From Streptomyces sp. NA04227 (GTDB taxonomy: Bacteria > Actinomycetota > Actinomycetes > Streptomycetales > Streptomycetaceae): 64,000 nt of DNA. A model generated the notes under the pieces. It was not told the DNA's origin. It saw only the letters and a list, made by a program, of their open reading frames with translations, and made no database searches. Location of the stretch: positions 3,833,001 to 3,897,000 of the forward strand of contig NZ_CP054918.1 of assembly GCF_013364195.1 (NCBI RefSeq). The letters are read 5' to 3'. Both the position numbers and the translations under genes were made by a program. Below are positions 16,641-26,119 of this stretch, piece after piece (position 1 is the stretch's first letter; each line of letters starts with the position of its first letter).

Positions 16641-17588
16641 TCACCCGGTGGCGGGCGGAGCGGAGGCGGAACCGGTGGACCAGTGGAAGAGGGTCATGGC
16701 CACGCTCGTGGCGAGGTTGTAGCTGGAGACCTGGGGGCGCATCGGCAGGGAGACGAGGTGGGTGGCGCGCTCGCGCACCTCGGCGGAGAGGCCGCTGCGT
16801 TCGGAGCCGAAGGCCAGTACGGCGTCGTCCGGCAGGTGCATGCGCCGGATGTCGCGGCCCTCGGGGTCGAGGGCGAAGAGGGGACCGGGCGGCAGGGCGG
16901 CCACGTCGACGCGTTCGACGGCGGTGGCGAAGTGGAGCCCGGCACCGCCCCGTACGACCGTAGGGTGCCAGGGGTCGACGGTGCCGGTGGTGACGACCCC
17001 GGTGACGCCGAAGCCCGCCGCGAGACGGATCACGGCCCCCGCGTTGCCGAGGTTTCTCGGGTCGTCGAGCAGGACGACGGGCGCCCGGCGCGGCAGCCGC
17101 GCGAGCGCCGCGAGGTTCTCCGTACGGCGGGGCCGCACCGCGAGCGCGGCGACGGCCGTGGGATGCAGCCTCGGGACCAAGCCGCGCAGTGCGTCCTCCG
17201 GCACCTCCACGAGCAGCGCGTTGAGCGGGCCGAGGACGTCGGGCGCGAGCTCGGCCGCGAGCGCGAGCGCGGACTCCCGGTCGGCGGTGAGCGCCACCGG
17301 CACGTGCGCCCCGAACCGCACGGCGTGCTTCAGTGCGTGAAAGCCGTCCAGGAGCACGAGTTGGGCGGGCGGCGCTCCTGCCGCCGCCTCAACTTCCGCA
17401 CCTTCCGCTGCTCCGGCGGCAGTCGATCGCGAGGCCGAGGCCGTCAGTTCCCGCCACGTGCCCAGGGCGTCTTCCGGGCCGGTGGACCGTCGTGGCCCGG
17501 CCATCGGTGCGGGCCGGGGCTCCCGCGGGTCCGGGGCGGCGGGGCCGGATCCGCTCCCGCTCGTGGTGTCGGCGGCCGAGTCGTTCAT
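16641..17588 (-). CDS. SpoU/TrmH-family RNA 2'-O-methyltransferase
   Basis: 315-residue RNA ribose methyltransferase using S-adenosylmethionine. The C-terminal SPOUT knot carries the three family motifs: VVLLDDPRNLGNAGAVIRLA (motif 1), VLAFGSERSGLSAEVRERA (motif 2) and VSLPMRPQVSSYNLATSVA (motif 3). The N-terminal part has an RNA-binding-like domain after a disordered Ser/Ala/Pro stretch. The start is ATG at 17588. The substrate (rRNA or tRNA position) cannot be assigned from sequence. It lies 10 bp downstream of the HTTM gene on the same strand and may belong to that transcript. Confidence 0.9.
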   Translation of the reverse strand: MNDSAADTTSGSGSGPAAPDPREPRPAPMAGPRRSTGPEDALGTWRELTASASRSTAAGAAEGAEVEAAAGAPPAQLVLLDGFHALKHAVRFGAHVPVALTADRESALALAAELAPDVLGPLNALLVEVPEDALRGLVPRLHPTAVAALAVRPRRTENLAALARLPRRAPVVLLDDPRNLGNAGAVIRLAAGFGVTGVVTTGTVDPWHPTVVRGGAGLHFATAVERVDVAALPPGPLFALDPEGRDIRRMHLPDDAVLAFGSERSGLSAEVRERATHLVSLPMRPQVSSYNLATSVAMTLFHWSTGSASAPPATG

Positions 17589-17598
17589 GGTCCGAAGC

Positions 17599-19161
17599 CT
17601 ACGAGGGGGTGTTCGCCGGGGAGGGCGTGTGCGGGACGCCGTCGAGGACGGCCCGGTAGGGCGCACCGGCGACGGACCGGCCGGGCAGGAGCCGGTCGCG
17701 GACCCGTCCGGCCGCACGGCCGAGGCGGCGCAGGAAGGAGGTCGGCAGGAAGACCGCGTCGGCCGCGATCATCGCGAGGGAGAAGAACGGCAGTCCGAGC
17801 ACGACGGCGATCACGGCGTGCTCGACGATCATCACGCCGAGCAGGACGTTCTTGACCCGCCGGTTGATCAGGGTGAACGGGAACGCCACCTGCACCATGA
17901 CCGTGCCGTACGTCATCAGCATGACCGGCAGGCCGTAGGAAGTCATCAGGTCGGAGAGGGCGGGCCAGGGCGAGAAGTAGTCGAGGTGCAGCGGGTAGTA
18001 GACGGCGGTGCCGTCCTGCCAGCGGCTGCCCTGGACCTTGTACCAGCCCGCGGTCGCGTAGATGAGGCAGGCCTCGGCCATGATCACGAACAGGGCCGCG
18101 TTGTGGACGAGGTTCGCCACCACGTCGCACAGCGCGCGCGGCTCGCCGTGGGGCGCGCGGCGACCGAGAACCCACCAGATGCCCTGGACCAGCCAGAGCC
18201 CGTAGAAGAGCAGCAGCCAGCCCGTACTGAGCTTGCCGAGCAGCGAGAGCGTGAGCAGGGCCGCCCCCAGCAGCCACCACAGGACGATCCCGGACCGGTC
18301 CCCCGCGACGCCACGTTCCCGGGCCCTGCGTGCGCGCCGCTCGTCCAGGGACCAGACCTGGCCGCAGCGGGTGAAGACGAGGTAGATCGCCATCAGGTGC
18401 AGGACGTTGTCCCCGCCGTCGCCGATGAACACGCTGCGGTTCTGCAGGGACAGCACACCGATCATGAACAGCACGGACATCGTCCGCGTGCGCCAGCCGA
18501 GCAGCAGCAGCACGCTCGACAGCATGCCGAGCCCGTAGACGCTCTCGAACCACAGTCCGCTGTCGGACCACATCAGCGCCGTGAATGCGTCATTGCGCTC
18601 GATGAGCCGCTGTGCGAGGTCCCAGCTCCACGGCCCGTCCGGCCCGTACAGCTCGTGGCGGTGCGGGAATTCGCGCAGCAGGTACAGCAGCCAGGTGAGC
18701 GCGAAGCCGATCCGGATGATCGCGGTCTGGTACGGGCCGAGCGCGAAGCCGGTGATCCGGGTGACGCCTCGGGAAAGGGCGTGCAGAACGCCTGCGGGGG
18801 CTTTGGGCGGTGCGGGAGATACGGGAGGTACGTGGGATCGGGGCGGGGGCGGGGGTGTCGGCGGGAGTGCCAGTGTGGGAGGGAGTGCCGGTCCCTGGAT
18901 CGGGGATCCTTGGACCGGCTGGCCAGGGAACGGGACCGTTGGTCCGGGGATCAGGGATCGGCGGATCGAGGATCCTTCGACCGCCGATCCTTCGACCGGC
19001 AGTTCGTCGGTGGGCGATCCGTCGGTGGACACCTCGCCGGTGTGCAGTTCATCGGTGGGCAGTTCGTCGATGGGCGATCCGTCCACCGACGGTCCCTGTA
19101 TCTCCGCCGCGCCGCCGTCCACGGCACGCTCGTCGGGGTTCTCGGCAGGTACCTGGCTCAC
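17599..19161 (-). CDS. HTTM (SdpB-like) multi-pass membrane protein
   Basis: 520-residue integral membrane protein with the HTTM fold shared by vitamin-K-dependent gamma-carboxylase and SdpB. The core from about residue 165 has several helices ([52 protein letters not shown]) and the family-typical [12 protein letters not shown]. The first ~150 residues are disordered, with degenerate repeats such as [20 protein letters not shown]. The start is GTG at 19161, overlapping the DUF5819 stop (GTGA), so the pair is translationally coupled. In Bacillus SdpA and SdpB mature the SDP peptide toxin; an SdpC-like substrate is not seen here. Catalytic activity is unproven. Confidence 0.85.
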   Translation of the reverse strand: MSQVPAENPDERAVDGGAAEIQGPSVDGSPIDELPTDELHTGEVSTDGSPTDELPVEGSAVEGSSIRRSLIPGPTVPFPGQPVQGSPIQGPALPPTLALPPTPPPPPRSHVPPVSPAPPKAPAGVLHALSRGVTRITGFALGPYQTAIIRIGFALTWLLYLLREFPHRHELYGPDGPWSWDLAQRLIERNDAFTALMWSDSGLWFESVYGLGMLSSVLLLLGWRTRTMSVLFMIGVLSLQNRSVFIGDGGDNVLHLMAIYLVFTRCGQVWSLDERRARRARERGVAGDRSGIVLWWLLGAALLTLSLLGKLSTGWLLLFYGLWLVQGIWWVLGRRAPHGEPRALCDVVANLVHNAALFVIMAEACLIYATAGWYKVQGSRWQDGTAVYYPLHLDYFSPWPALSDLMTSYGLPVMLMTYGTVMVQVAFPFTLINRRVKNVLLGVMIVEHAVIAVVLGLPFFSLAMIAADAVFLPTSFLRRLGRAAGRVRDRLLPGRSVAGAPYRAVLDGVPHTPSPANTPS

Positions 19162-19991
19162 CGTTGCTCCGCCTCCAGGGCCGGGGCGGGGTCGCAGCGG
19201 CCCGGCTTCGCGTCGTCGGCGCCGCCGAGCGGCACGTCCTGCGGGCTCACCGACCACCAGGGCAGTTCTCGTACGAGCGGCTTGGCGACCGCCTTCTCGT
19301 CGCTCCAGTCCGGCGGGCGGACCTGCGTGGTACGCGAGCGCAGCTGCAGCCGATGCACCGCGCAGCCGGGGCCGCCCGCCTGCTCACGGTCCAGGCGCAG
19401 CAGCGCGATACGGCGGATGTACTGCTCGGAGAGTTCGCCCCGGGTTCCCGTGGGCTGGTTCCGGTTGTCGTGCGAGGCGACGTAGAAGTCCCAGGCGCGA
19501 CGCAGTTCGTTCTGCTCGGTATGGCTCGGCAGAAGGTTGCCGTCGATCGCGGCGCCGTCCATGGCGGACAGGTCGTACCAGCGTGTGGTGGCGATTCCGC
19601 CGTCGTCCCGGCGGACCTGGGCGCGGGCCTGCACCGAGATGTTCTGCTGCAGCGGGTTGGGCGCGAAGAGCTTCCAGTTCTGTTCGAACTCCGGGTACAC
19701 CCACTCGTCCACCGCCTGACCGTGTTCCTTGGTCATGGTGTTCGGAGGGGACACGTGCAGGAACACCATCAGGACGTGCACGCCTGCGACGACCACCACG
19801 GCGGCCAGGGCCAGTGCGGCCACGATCTGGTAGCGCATCGAGAGGCCCGCGATGCCCGGCGGACGGGGCGGGGACATGGCCGAGGAGGGCGCATCGGCGT
19901 ACGCGCTGTCGTGCGCCCCGCGCACGCGCCATTCGTCCGGGCCCGGGCGCCCTGGGGCGGGGCCGCCGATGTTCCGGTCGTCCGCGTCCAT
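19158..19991 (-). CDS. DUF5819 single-pass membrane protein (SdpA-like partner)
   Basis: 277-residue protein with a cytoplasmic N-terminus, one transmembrane helix near 51-76 ([20 protein letters not shown]) and an extracytoplasmic domain. The segment [20 protein letters not shown] is typical of the DUF5819 family and resembles in layout the region after the helix in SdpA. The start is ATG at 19991 after a purine-rich GGGGGAA. It overlaps the HTTM gene by 4 nt, and the two families are commonly paired, which points to a two-component membrane complex. Function unknown. Confidence 0.82.
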   Translation of the reverse strand: MDADDRNIGGPAPGRPGPDEWRVRGAHDSAYADAPSSAMSPPRPPGIAGLSMRYQIVAALALAAVVVVAGVHVLMVFLHVSPPNTMTKEHGQAVDEWVYPEFEQNWKLFAPNPLQQNISVQARAQVRRDDGGIATTRWYDLSAMDGAAIDGNLLPSHTEQNELRRAWDFYVASHDNRNQPTGTRGELSEQYIRRIALLRLDREQAGGPGCAVHRLQLRSRTTQVRPPDWSDEKAVAKPLVRELPWWSVSPQDVPLGGADDAKPGRCDPAPALEAEQR

Positions 19992-20327
19992 CGTTCCCCC
20001 GATCTCCCACTCGTGTCCCGCGCCGCACTCTCTGCGGCGTTCAACTGCGCCCTGCCGCGAGACCTCCGCAGCGGACCTGTTCTGCTCGCCCGAAGCATGG
20101 ACACCGCTCGGCCCGATCGGGTTCCCTCACCCCACCGCGCCGGACCGTCCCCGGCCGGGTTTCCCCGGTTCCTGCGGGCCGGCCGCGTCGTTCCGCGTGC
20201 TCGCGGCCCCGCGAACATCCGGGGCTGAAGCAGCGGCCGAGCCGCTCTCTCACCGCCGCGTCCCTGCCGATCCACCCGCAGGCGAACCGTAAACAGTGGA
20301 CACCCACCCGGACCAATCCGCCCGAGG

Positions 20328-20336
20328 TTATCCACA
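20328..20336 (+). promoter_or_regulatory. DnaA box
   Basis: TTATCCACA, the consensus DnaA box, directly upstream of the putative paaA -35 element. Confidence 0.55.
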
Positions 20337-20381
20337 GGGTTGACACCTTACGCAGCCGGTCCCACCATGGAGATCGACACA

Positions 20382-20395
20382 ACCGAACGATCGGT
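20382..20395. promoter_or_regulatory. Candidate PaaR operator 3 (paaA promoter)
   Basis: ACCGAACGATCGGT, a perfect match to ACCGNNCGNNCGGT, 31 bp before the paaA ATG and downstream of a TTGACA hexamer. Its position would block initiation or early elongation. Confidence 0.75.
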
Positions 20396-20425
20396 CGGCT
20401 GTGTACGGAGTCGAAGGGGACCGGC

Positions 20426-21442
20426 ATGGCGACAGCAGCGGCGCATCCTGCGCCCGGCAGCGCGGACGGGGGCATGTCCGCAGAGGCATACGAGGCGGCG
20501 TTCGAGGCCGCGGTGGCAGCGGACGAGCGCATCGAGCCACGCGACTGGATGCCCGACGCCTACCGCGCGTCACTCGTGCGCCAGATCGCGCAGCACGCGC
20601 ACTCCGAGATCATCGGCATGCAGCCGGAAGCCAACTGGATCACGCGCGCGCCCTCGCTCCGGCGCAAGGCCATCCTGATGGCCAAGGTCCAGGACGAGGC
20701 GGGACACGGCCTCTACCTCTACGGCGCCGCCGAAACCCTCGGCACCAGCCGTGACGAGCTGCTCGACAAGCTCCACTCCGGCCGCCAGAAGTACTCGTCG
20801 ATCTTCAACTACCCCACGCTCACCTGGGCCGACGTCGGCGCCATCGGCTGGCTCGTGGACGGCGCCGCCATCACCAACCAGGTCCCCCTGTGCCGGTGCT
20901 CCTACGGCCCCTATGCACGCGCCATGGTCCGCGTCTGCAAGGAGGAGTCCTTCCACCAGCGCCAGGGCTACGAGCTGCTGCTGGCCCTCAGCCGCGGCAC
21001 CGCGGCCCAGCACGAGATGGCGCAGGACGCCGTCAACCGCTGGTGGTGGCCCTCGCTGATGATGTTCGGCCCGCCGGACAACGAGTCCGCGCACTCCGCC
21101 CAGTCCATGGCATGGAAGATCAAGCGGTTCTCCAACGACGAACTGCGCCAGCGCTTCGTGGACATCTGTGTGCCCCAGGCCGAATCCCTCGGCCTCACCC
21201 TGCCGGACCCCGACCTGCGCTGGAACGAGGAGAGCGGGCACTGGGACTTCGGGGTCATCGACTGGACCGAGTTCCAGGAAGTCCTCAAGGGCAACGGCCC
21301 GTGCAACGCACAGCGCATCACCCAGCGACGCACCGCCCACGAGAACGGCAGCTGGGTACGCGAGGCCGCCGAGGCCTACGCCCGCAAGCACCACAGCACG
21401 CCCACCGCAGCGGGCGCCGAAACACGAAAGGCAACGGTATGA
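20426..21442 (+). CDS. paaA: Phenylacetyl-CoA 1,2-epoxidase catalytic subunit PaaA
   Basis: Ferritin-like di-iron oxygenase subunit that forms ring-1,2-epoxyphenylacetyl-CoA, 338 residues. Metal-ligand motifs of the family are visible: [15 protein letters not shown] (DExxH) and [16 protein letters not shown] (EExxH) about 80 residues later. [20 protein letters not shown] and [13 protein letters not shown] are strongly conserved in PaaA. The start is ATG at 20426. First gene of the tightly overlapping paaABCDE operon, preceded by a PaaR-like operator. Electrons come from PaaE. Confidence 0.97.
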   Translation: MATAAAHPAPGSADGGMSAEAYEAAFEAAVAADERIEPRDWMPDAYRASLVRQIAQHAHSEIIGMQPEANWITRAPSLRRKAILMAKVQDEAGHGLYLYGAAETLGTSRDELLDKLHSGRQKYSSIFNYPTLTWADVGAIGWLVDGAAITNQVPLCRCSYGPYARAMVRVCKEESFHQRQGYELLLALSRGTAAQHEMAQDAVNRWWWPSLMMFGPPDNESAHSAQSMAWKIKRFSNDELRQRFVDICVPQAESLGLTLPDPDLRWNEESGHWDFGVIDWTEFQEVLKGNGPCNAQRITQRRTAHENGSWVREAAEAYARKHHSTPTAAGAETRKATV

Positions 21443-21729
21443 GCACCCCTGCCAGCTGGCCCCTGTGGGAGGTCTTCGTCCGCTCACGCCGCGGCCTCTC
21501 CCACACCCACGCCGGGAGCGTGCACGCACCCGACGCCGAACTCGCCCTGCGCAACGCCCGTGACCTGTACACCCGTCGTGGCGAAGGCGTGTCGATCTGG
21601 GTCGTCCCCTCCGGCGAGATCACCGCCTCCTCCCCCGACGAACGCGACCCCTTCTTCGAACCCACCGCCGACAAGCCCTACCGGCACCCGACGTTCTACG
21701 AAATCCCGGACGGAGTGAAGCACCTGTGA
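21439..21729 (+). CDS. paaB: Phenylacetyl-CoA epoxidase subunit PaaB
   Basis: Small 96-residue subunit of the multicomponent epoxidase. The family signature runs [20 protein letters not shown], then [19 protein letters not shown] and IWVVPSGEI, ending [18 protein letters not shown]. It is thought to bridge PaaA-PaaC heterodimers. It overlaps paaA and paaC by 4 nt each. Confidence 0.96.
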   Translation: MSTPASWPLWEVFVRSRRGLSHTHAGSVHAPDAELALRNARDLYTRRGEGVSIWVVPSGEITASSPDERDPFFEPTADKPYRHPTFYEIPDGVKHL

Positions 21730-22442
21730 CCACGCCCAACCGCACCGCGGCCCTCGCCCTCGGCGACGACGCCCTGGTGCTCTCGCACCGACTGGGGGAG
21801 TGGGCCGGTCACGCCCCGGTGCTCGAAGAAGAAGTCGCCCTCGCCAACATCGCCCTGGACCTGCTGGGCCAGGCCCGGGTCCTGCTCTCCCTGGCCGGGG
21901 ACGAGGACGAACTCGCCTACCTCCGCGAGGAACGCGACTTCCGCAACCTCCAGCTCGTCGAACAGCCCAACGGCGACTTCGCCCACACCCTCGCCCGCCA
22001 GCTCTACTTCTCGACGTACCAGAAACTCCTCTACGGCCAACTCGCCTCCACGGACAACGAGTTCGCGCCGCTCGCCGCCAAGGCCGTACACGAGGTCACG
22101 TACCACCAGGACCACGCCGAGCAGTGGACCCGGCGCCTGGGCGACGGCACCGAGGAGAGCCACCGGCGGATGCAGGCCGCGGCCGACGAACTGTGGCAGT
22201 ACACCGGCGAGATGTTCCAGCCCGTGGACGGCGTACCCGTCGACTGGCAGCAGATGGAACGCGACTGGCTGGAGTCCGTCACCACCGTGCTCACCACCGC
22301 CACCCTGACGCCGCCCGAAGGCACCCGCTCCCGCGCCTTGGCCGCCGGGGCCGGACGTCAGGGCCTGCACACCGAGCCCTTCGGCCGGATGATCGCCGAG
22401 ATGCAGCACCTGCATCGCAGCCACCCGGGGGCAACATGGTGA
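21726..22442 (+). CDS. paaC: Phenylacetyl-CoA epoxidase subunit PaaC
   Basis: 238-residue structural partner of PaaA with the same ferritin-like fold; it stabilises the catalytic subunit. Recognised by LVLSHRLGEWAGHAPVLEEE, ALANIALDLLGQAR, YLREERDFRNLQLVEQPNGD and the C-terminal HTEPFGRMIAEMQHLHRSHP. GTG start at 21726 in a GTGA overlap with paaB; paaD begins inside its last codons. Confidence 0.96.
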   Translation: MTTPNRTAALALGDDALVLSHRLGEWAGHAPVLEEEVALANIALDLLGQARVLLSLAGDEDELAYLREERDFRNLQLVEQPNGDFAHTLARQLYFSTYQKLLYGQLASTDNEFAPLAAKAVHEVTYHQDHAEQWTRRLGDGTEESHRRMQAAADELWQYTGEMFQPVDGVPVDWQQMERDWLESVTTVLTTATLTPPEGTRSRALAAGAGRQGLHTEPFGRMIAEMQHLHRSHPGATW

Positions 22443-22975
22443 CCGACACCCGTCTCGAAGCCGAACTGCGCCAACTCGCGGGCGCCGTACCCGACCCCGA
22501 GCTGCCCGCACTGACCCTGGCCGAACTCGGCGTCCTGCGCGAAGTGCACCTCACCGGCCCCGGCAGCGTGGAAGTGGAACTCACCCCCACCTACACCGGC
22601 TGCCCCGCCATCGACACCATGTCGGCCGACATCGAACGGGTCCTGCACGCACACGGCATACCGGACGTCACCGTGCGATCCGTCCTCGCGCCGCCATGGA
22701 GCACGGACGACATCTCCGAAGAGGGCCGGCGCAAACTCCGGGAATACGGCATCGCCCCGCCGCGCACGACACGGAACGCGGGCCCGGTCAGCGTCGCCCT
22801 CGGCCCCACCCGCGGTACGGCACCGCAAGCGGTCACCGAAGAGGAACCCGTGCGCTGCCCGCACTGCGACTCGTCGCGCACCGAACTGCTCAGCCGGTTC
22901 TCCTCCACCGCGTGCAAGGCACTGCGCCGCTGCCTGGACTGCCGCGAACCCTTCGACCACTTCAAGGAGTTGTGA
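22436..22975 (+). CDS. paaD: PaaD, DUF59/SufT-like protein for the PAA epoxidase
   Basis: 179-residue protein of the DUF59 (MIP18/SufT-like) family that assists metal or Fe-S maturation of the epoxidase. The N-terminal DUF59 domain has AVPDPELPALTLAELGVLR and the conserved Cys in YTGCPAIDTM. The C-terminus carries a four-Cys zinc ribbon (CPHC ... C..C in RRCLDCREPF). Start ATG 22436; a GTG at 22439 giving a GTGA overlap with paaC is equally plausible. Its stop overlaps the paaE start by one base. Confidence 0.94.
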   Translation: MVTDTRLEAELRQLAGAVPDPELPALTLAELGVLREVHLTGPGSVEVELTPTYTGCPAIDTMSADIERVLHAHGIPDVTVRSVLAPPWSTDDISEEGRRKLREYGIAPPRTTRNAGPVSVALGPTRGTAPQAVTEEEPVRCPHCDSSRTELLSRFSSTACKALRRCLDCREPFDHFKEL

Positions 22976-24033
22976 TGGCCCGCTTCCACCCCCTCAGGGT
23001 TGCGGCGGTCGACCGTCTCACCGACGACTCCGTGGCGATCACCTTCGACGTACCGCCCCAGCTGCGCGAGGAGTACCGGCACGCGCCCGGACAGCACCTC
23101 GCACTGCGGCGCATCGTCGACGGCGAGGAGATCCGCCGCACCTACTCGATCTGCTCCCCCGCACCCCACTCCGCCGGACCGGACCGGCTGCGCGTCGGTG
23201 TGCGGTTCATCGAGGGCGGCAACTTCTCCACGTACGCACTCAAAGAGCTCGCCCCCGGCGACGACGTCGAGGTCATGACACCTGCCGGACGCTTCATCCT
23301 GGAACCGGCCCCGGGACTGTACGCGGCGGTCGTCGGCGGCAGCGGAATCACCCCCGTGCTCTCCATCGCCGCGACGCTCCTGGCGCAGGAACCCACCGCG
23401 CGGTTCTGCCTGCTGCGCACCGACCGGACAGCGGCGTCCACGATGTTCCTCGACGAAGTGGCCGATCTGAAGGACCGCTACCCCGACCGGTTCCAGCTGG
23501 CCACCGCCCTCTCCCGGGAGGAGCAGCAGGCCGGACTCCCCTCCGGACGGCTGGACCAGGAACGCCTCGGCACCCTCCTGCCCGCACTGCTCCCGGTGCA
23601 GGAGGTCGAGGGCTGGTTCCTGTGCGGCCCGTACGGACTCGTGCAGTCCGCGGAGAACGCGCTGCGGGAGCTCGGTGTGGAACGCACCCGTGTCCACCAG
23701 GAGATCTTCCACGTCGACCCGGCGCCCCCGCGCCCGGCGGACACCGTGGGCCCGGAGCACAGCACTGTCACAGCCCAGCTCGACGGCCGTTCCGGCAGCT
23801 GGTCCGTGCAGGACGGCGAAACAGTCCTGGAGACGGTGCTGCGCAACCGCTCCGACGCGCCCTACGCGTGCAAGGGCGGCGTCTGCGGAACCTGCCGCGC
23901 CTTCCTCGTCTCCGGCGACGTACGGATGGACCGCAACTTCGCCCTGGAACCGGAGGAGACGGAGGCCGGATACATCCTCGCCTGCCAGTCCCACCCGGCC
24001 ACGGAGAAGGTGGAGGTGGACTTCGACAGGTGA
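22975..24033 (+). CDS. paaE: Phenylacetyl-CoA epoxidase reductase PaaE
   Basis: 352-residue reductase passing NADPH electrons to PaaA. Domain order: FAD-binding ferredoxin-reductase barrel (RTYSICSPAP near 56-65), NAD-binding domain (GGSGITPVLSIAATLL, then GWFLCGPYGLV), and a C-terminal plant-type 2Fe-2S ferredoxin with CKGGVCGTC plus a later Cys (ILACQSHP). Last gene of paaABCDE, followed after 10 bp by a strong hairpin. TGATG overlap with paaD indicates coupled translation. Confidence 0.96.
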   Translation: MARFHPLRVAAVDRLTDDSVAITFDVPPQLREEYRHAPGQHLALRRIVDGEEIRRTYSICSPAPHSAGPDRLRVGVRFIEGGNFSTYALKELAPGDDVEVMTPAGRFILEPAPGLYAAVVGGSGITPVLSIAATLLAQEPTARFCLLRTDRTAASTMFLDEVADLKDRYPDRFQLATALSREEQQAGLPSGRLDQERLGTLLPALLPVQEVEGWFLCGPYGLVQSAENALRELGVERTRVHQEIFHVDPAPPRPADTVGPEHSTVTAQLDGRSGSWSVQDGETVLETVLRNRSDAPYACKGGVCGTCRAFLVSGDVRMDRNFALEPEETEAGYILACQSHPATEKVEVDFDR

Positions 24034-24043
24034 GGACAGAGTC

Positions 24044-24071
24044 CCGGAGCCCCAGGGGCCTGGGGCTCCGG
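24044..24071 (+). terminator. Terminator of the paa operon
   Basis: CCGGAGCCCCAGG followed by its exact reverse complement across a 2-nt centre, a 13-bp hairpin 10 bp after the paaE stop. Confidence 0.75.
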
Positions 24072-24177
24072 CGGTCCGGGGCTGCTCCGAGCTTGGGCAC
24101 GCGGCCGACGTCAGTGAGGTTGGGCCGTCACTGCGGGGTCTCTCTCACCGCGAGGCCCCTGCCGCTGCGGGCCGTCG

Positions 24178-24525
24178 TCAGACGACGGCGCCCGGCTGGC
24201 CCTGGTTGTCGACGACCGGGCGGCCGAGGGCCTCCCAGGCCTGCATGCCGCCGTCGACGTTCACCGCGTCGATGCCCTGCTGGACCAGGTACATCGTCAC
24301 CTGGGCCGAACGTCCGCCGGAGCGGCAGATCACCTTGACGCGGCCGTCCTCGGGGGCGGCCTCGGTCAGCTCGCCGAAGCGTGCGACGAACTCGCTCATC
24401 GGGATGTGCAGGGCGCCGTGGGCATGCCCTGCCTCCCATTCATTGTGCTCCCGGACGTCCAGCAGGAAGTCGCTGTCGGTCACGTCGTCGACCAGGACCG
24501 TGGGCACACCAGTTCCGAACTGCAT
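24178..24525 (-). CDS. Single-domain rhodanese-like sulfurtransferase
   Basis: 115-residue cytoplasmic rhodanese. LLDVREHNEWEAGHAHGALH gives the first conserved signature, and the active-site loop CRSGGRS (Cys near residue 73) is intact, followed by the NVDGGMQAW signature. Thiosulfate or persulfide transfer is likely. The start is ATG at 24525; an upstream in-frame start would add an atypical 14 residues. It is convergent with the paa operon. The physiological acceptor is unknown. Confidence 0.9.
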   Translation of the reverse strand: MQFGTGVPTVLVDDVTDSDFLLDVREHNEWEAGHAHGALHIPMSEFVARFGELTEAAPEDGRVKVICRSGGRSAQVTMYLVQQGIDAVNVDGGMQAWEALGRPVVDNQGQPGAVV

Positions 24526-24697
24526 ACCCGCGACGCTACCGGACAGCCGAGGCTTTCCGGGCAGCACCTCCTGAGTGGAGGGGCGGGGCCGGGGGCACAG
24601 CGCAAGGTGCGTGCGGTAGCGGCCTCCTCCGGGGTCAGGCCGGGCCCGCCGGGGTCAGGCCGGGCGACCGCTCATCTGCCGCAGCGGGGTTCGCGCG

Positions 24698-25642
24698 TCA
24701 GGCGAGGAGCAGCGCCAACTCTTCCTCGCGCTCGGCCACTTGGGCCAAGAGCTGCTCGGCCACCTCTTCGAGGAGACGGTCGGGGTCGTCGGGTGCCATA
24801 CGCAGCATGGATCCGATCGCCCCCTCCTCCAGGTCCTTGGCGACGACGGAGAGGAGTTCCTTGCGCTGCGCCAGCCACTCCAGACGCGCGTACAGCTCCT
24901 CGCTCTCGCTCAGACGCTGTTCTTTCGGCGCCGGGCCCGCGTCCCACTCGTCGGACAGTTCACGCAGCATGGGCTCGTCGCCGCGTGCGTAGGCGGCGTT
25001 GACGCGGGTGATGAATTCGTCACGACGGCGCCGTTCCGGCTCGTCCTGGGCGAGATCCGGGTGGGACTTGCGCGCCAGTTCCCGGTACAGGCGCCGGGCC
25101 TCGTCACTGGGGCGTACCCGCTGCGGGGGACGCACCGGCTGTTCGGTCAGCATCGCGCTGGCCTCGGGGTACAGCCCGTCGCTGTCCATCCAGCCGTGGA
25201 AGAGCTCCTCGACGGAGGGCATCGGCAGTACGCGCGCCCGGGCCTCCTGCGCCTTGCGCAGGTCCTCCGGGTCACCGGTCCTGGCGGCCTTGGCCTCGGC
25301 GATCTGGGCGTCGAGCTCGTCGAGACGGGTGTACATCGGGCCGAGGCGCTGGTGGTGCAGGCGCGAGAAGTTCTCGACCTCGATCCGGAAGCTCTCGACG
25401 GCGATCTCGTACTCGATGAGCGCCTGCTCGGCAGCCCGGACCGCACGCTCGAGCCGCTCCTCCGGCCGTTCCTCCGGCCGTTCCTCTGGCCGTTCCTCGG
25501 GCGATACCTCTCCGATGGCCGGTGCCTCTCCGGTGGCCGACGTGTCTCCCGCGGTGGGCCCTGGCTCGGCCGAGGCGGCCGTCCGGGGAGCAGCCTCGTC
25601 AGGGCGTTTGGACTGGGGGCGCTCGGCTTCCGGGGTGGTCAC
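24698..25642 (-). CDS. J-domain-like coiled-coil protein
   Basis: 314-residue cytoplasmic protein. A Pro/Glu/Ala-rich N-terminus includes a tandem PEER repeat (about 50-63). A long predicted coiled coil follows (LERAVRAAEQALIEYEIAVE through RLDELDAQIAEAK). Then comes a short J-domain-like helix pair with the HPD motif in RRLYRELARKSHPDLAQ, and a C-terminal helical segment rich in Glu/Leu. HPD suggests interaction with DnaK-type chaperones, but the domain is short and divergent. GTG start at 25642. No operon partner on either side. Confidence 0.75.
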   Translation of the reverse strand: MTTPEAERPQSKRPDEAAPRTAASAEPGPTAGDTSATGEAPAIGEVSPEERPEERPEERPEERLERAVRAAEQALIEYEIAVESFRIEVENFSRLHHQRLGPMYTRLDELDAQIAEAKAARTGDPEDLRKAQEARARVLPMPSVEELFHGWMDSDGLYPEASAMLTEQPVRPPQRVRPSDEARRLYRELARKSHPDLAQDEPERRRRDEFITRVNAAYARGDEPMLRELSDEWDAGPAPKEQRLSESEELYARLEWLAQRKELLSVVAKDLEEGAIGSMLRMAPDDPDRLLEEVAEQLLAQVAEREEELALLLA

Positions 25643-26119
25643 CCGACCAGCCTAGGGCACGGGGTGGGGGGTGGGGGTGGCTCGGGATCGTGGGTTCGGT
25701 GTGCCTCTGGGGCCCCCTCCCTCCCCCCTCCCCCTCCCGCCCCACCCCGCCCTCTGCCCCGCCCCCACTCCTCTCCGCCTCGCCCGTGTCTCGCCCGGAC
25801 CGAGTCTTGGTCGGCCGCCGACCACCTTCGGGTCGGTCCTCGGACCACTCACCGCAGCCCCTGGCCGAGAGCAACTCAGCGCCAGGCCGGACGCCCGCCC
25901 ACCCCCACCCGCCCTACGGCAGTTCACGCCAGGACCAGAAGTCCCTCGGGGATCCCCTCCCGAACCTCAGTCCCGCTCGCCACGTCGAACTCTCAGCGCG
26001 GCCCCAATGGCTTCGACAACTCGGACGACTCCCGCACCTCCGACAACGCTGACGGCTCCGACGGCCCCGCCAAGCTCACGACATCTCGTCTCCACGCGTC
26101 GGGCGCCCTCTGTCCGCTC
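25643..26119. other. Noncoding region with a polypyrimidine tract
   Basis: 477 bp between two minus-strand genes. It carries a C/T-rich run around 25709-25790 (CCTCCC and CCCCTC units) and CGACAACTC/CTCCGACAAC-like repeats near 26010-26070. Open frames here are low-complexity Pro/Thr runs without start signals, and I see no gene. Confidence 0.6.

Larger units (their letters stand above)
19992..20425. other. Upstream region of paaA and the DUF5819 gene
   Basis: 434 bp between divergent genes. It contains a DnaA box (20328-20336), a TTGACA hexamer at 20340-20345 that could be a -35 element with a poor -10, and the perfect PaaR-like operator at 20382-20395, 31 bp before the paaA start. Nothing coding is seen. 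Confidence 0.7.
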
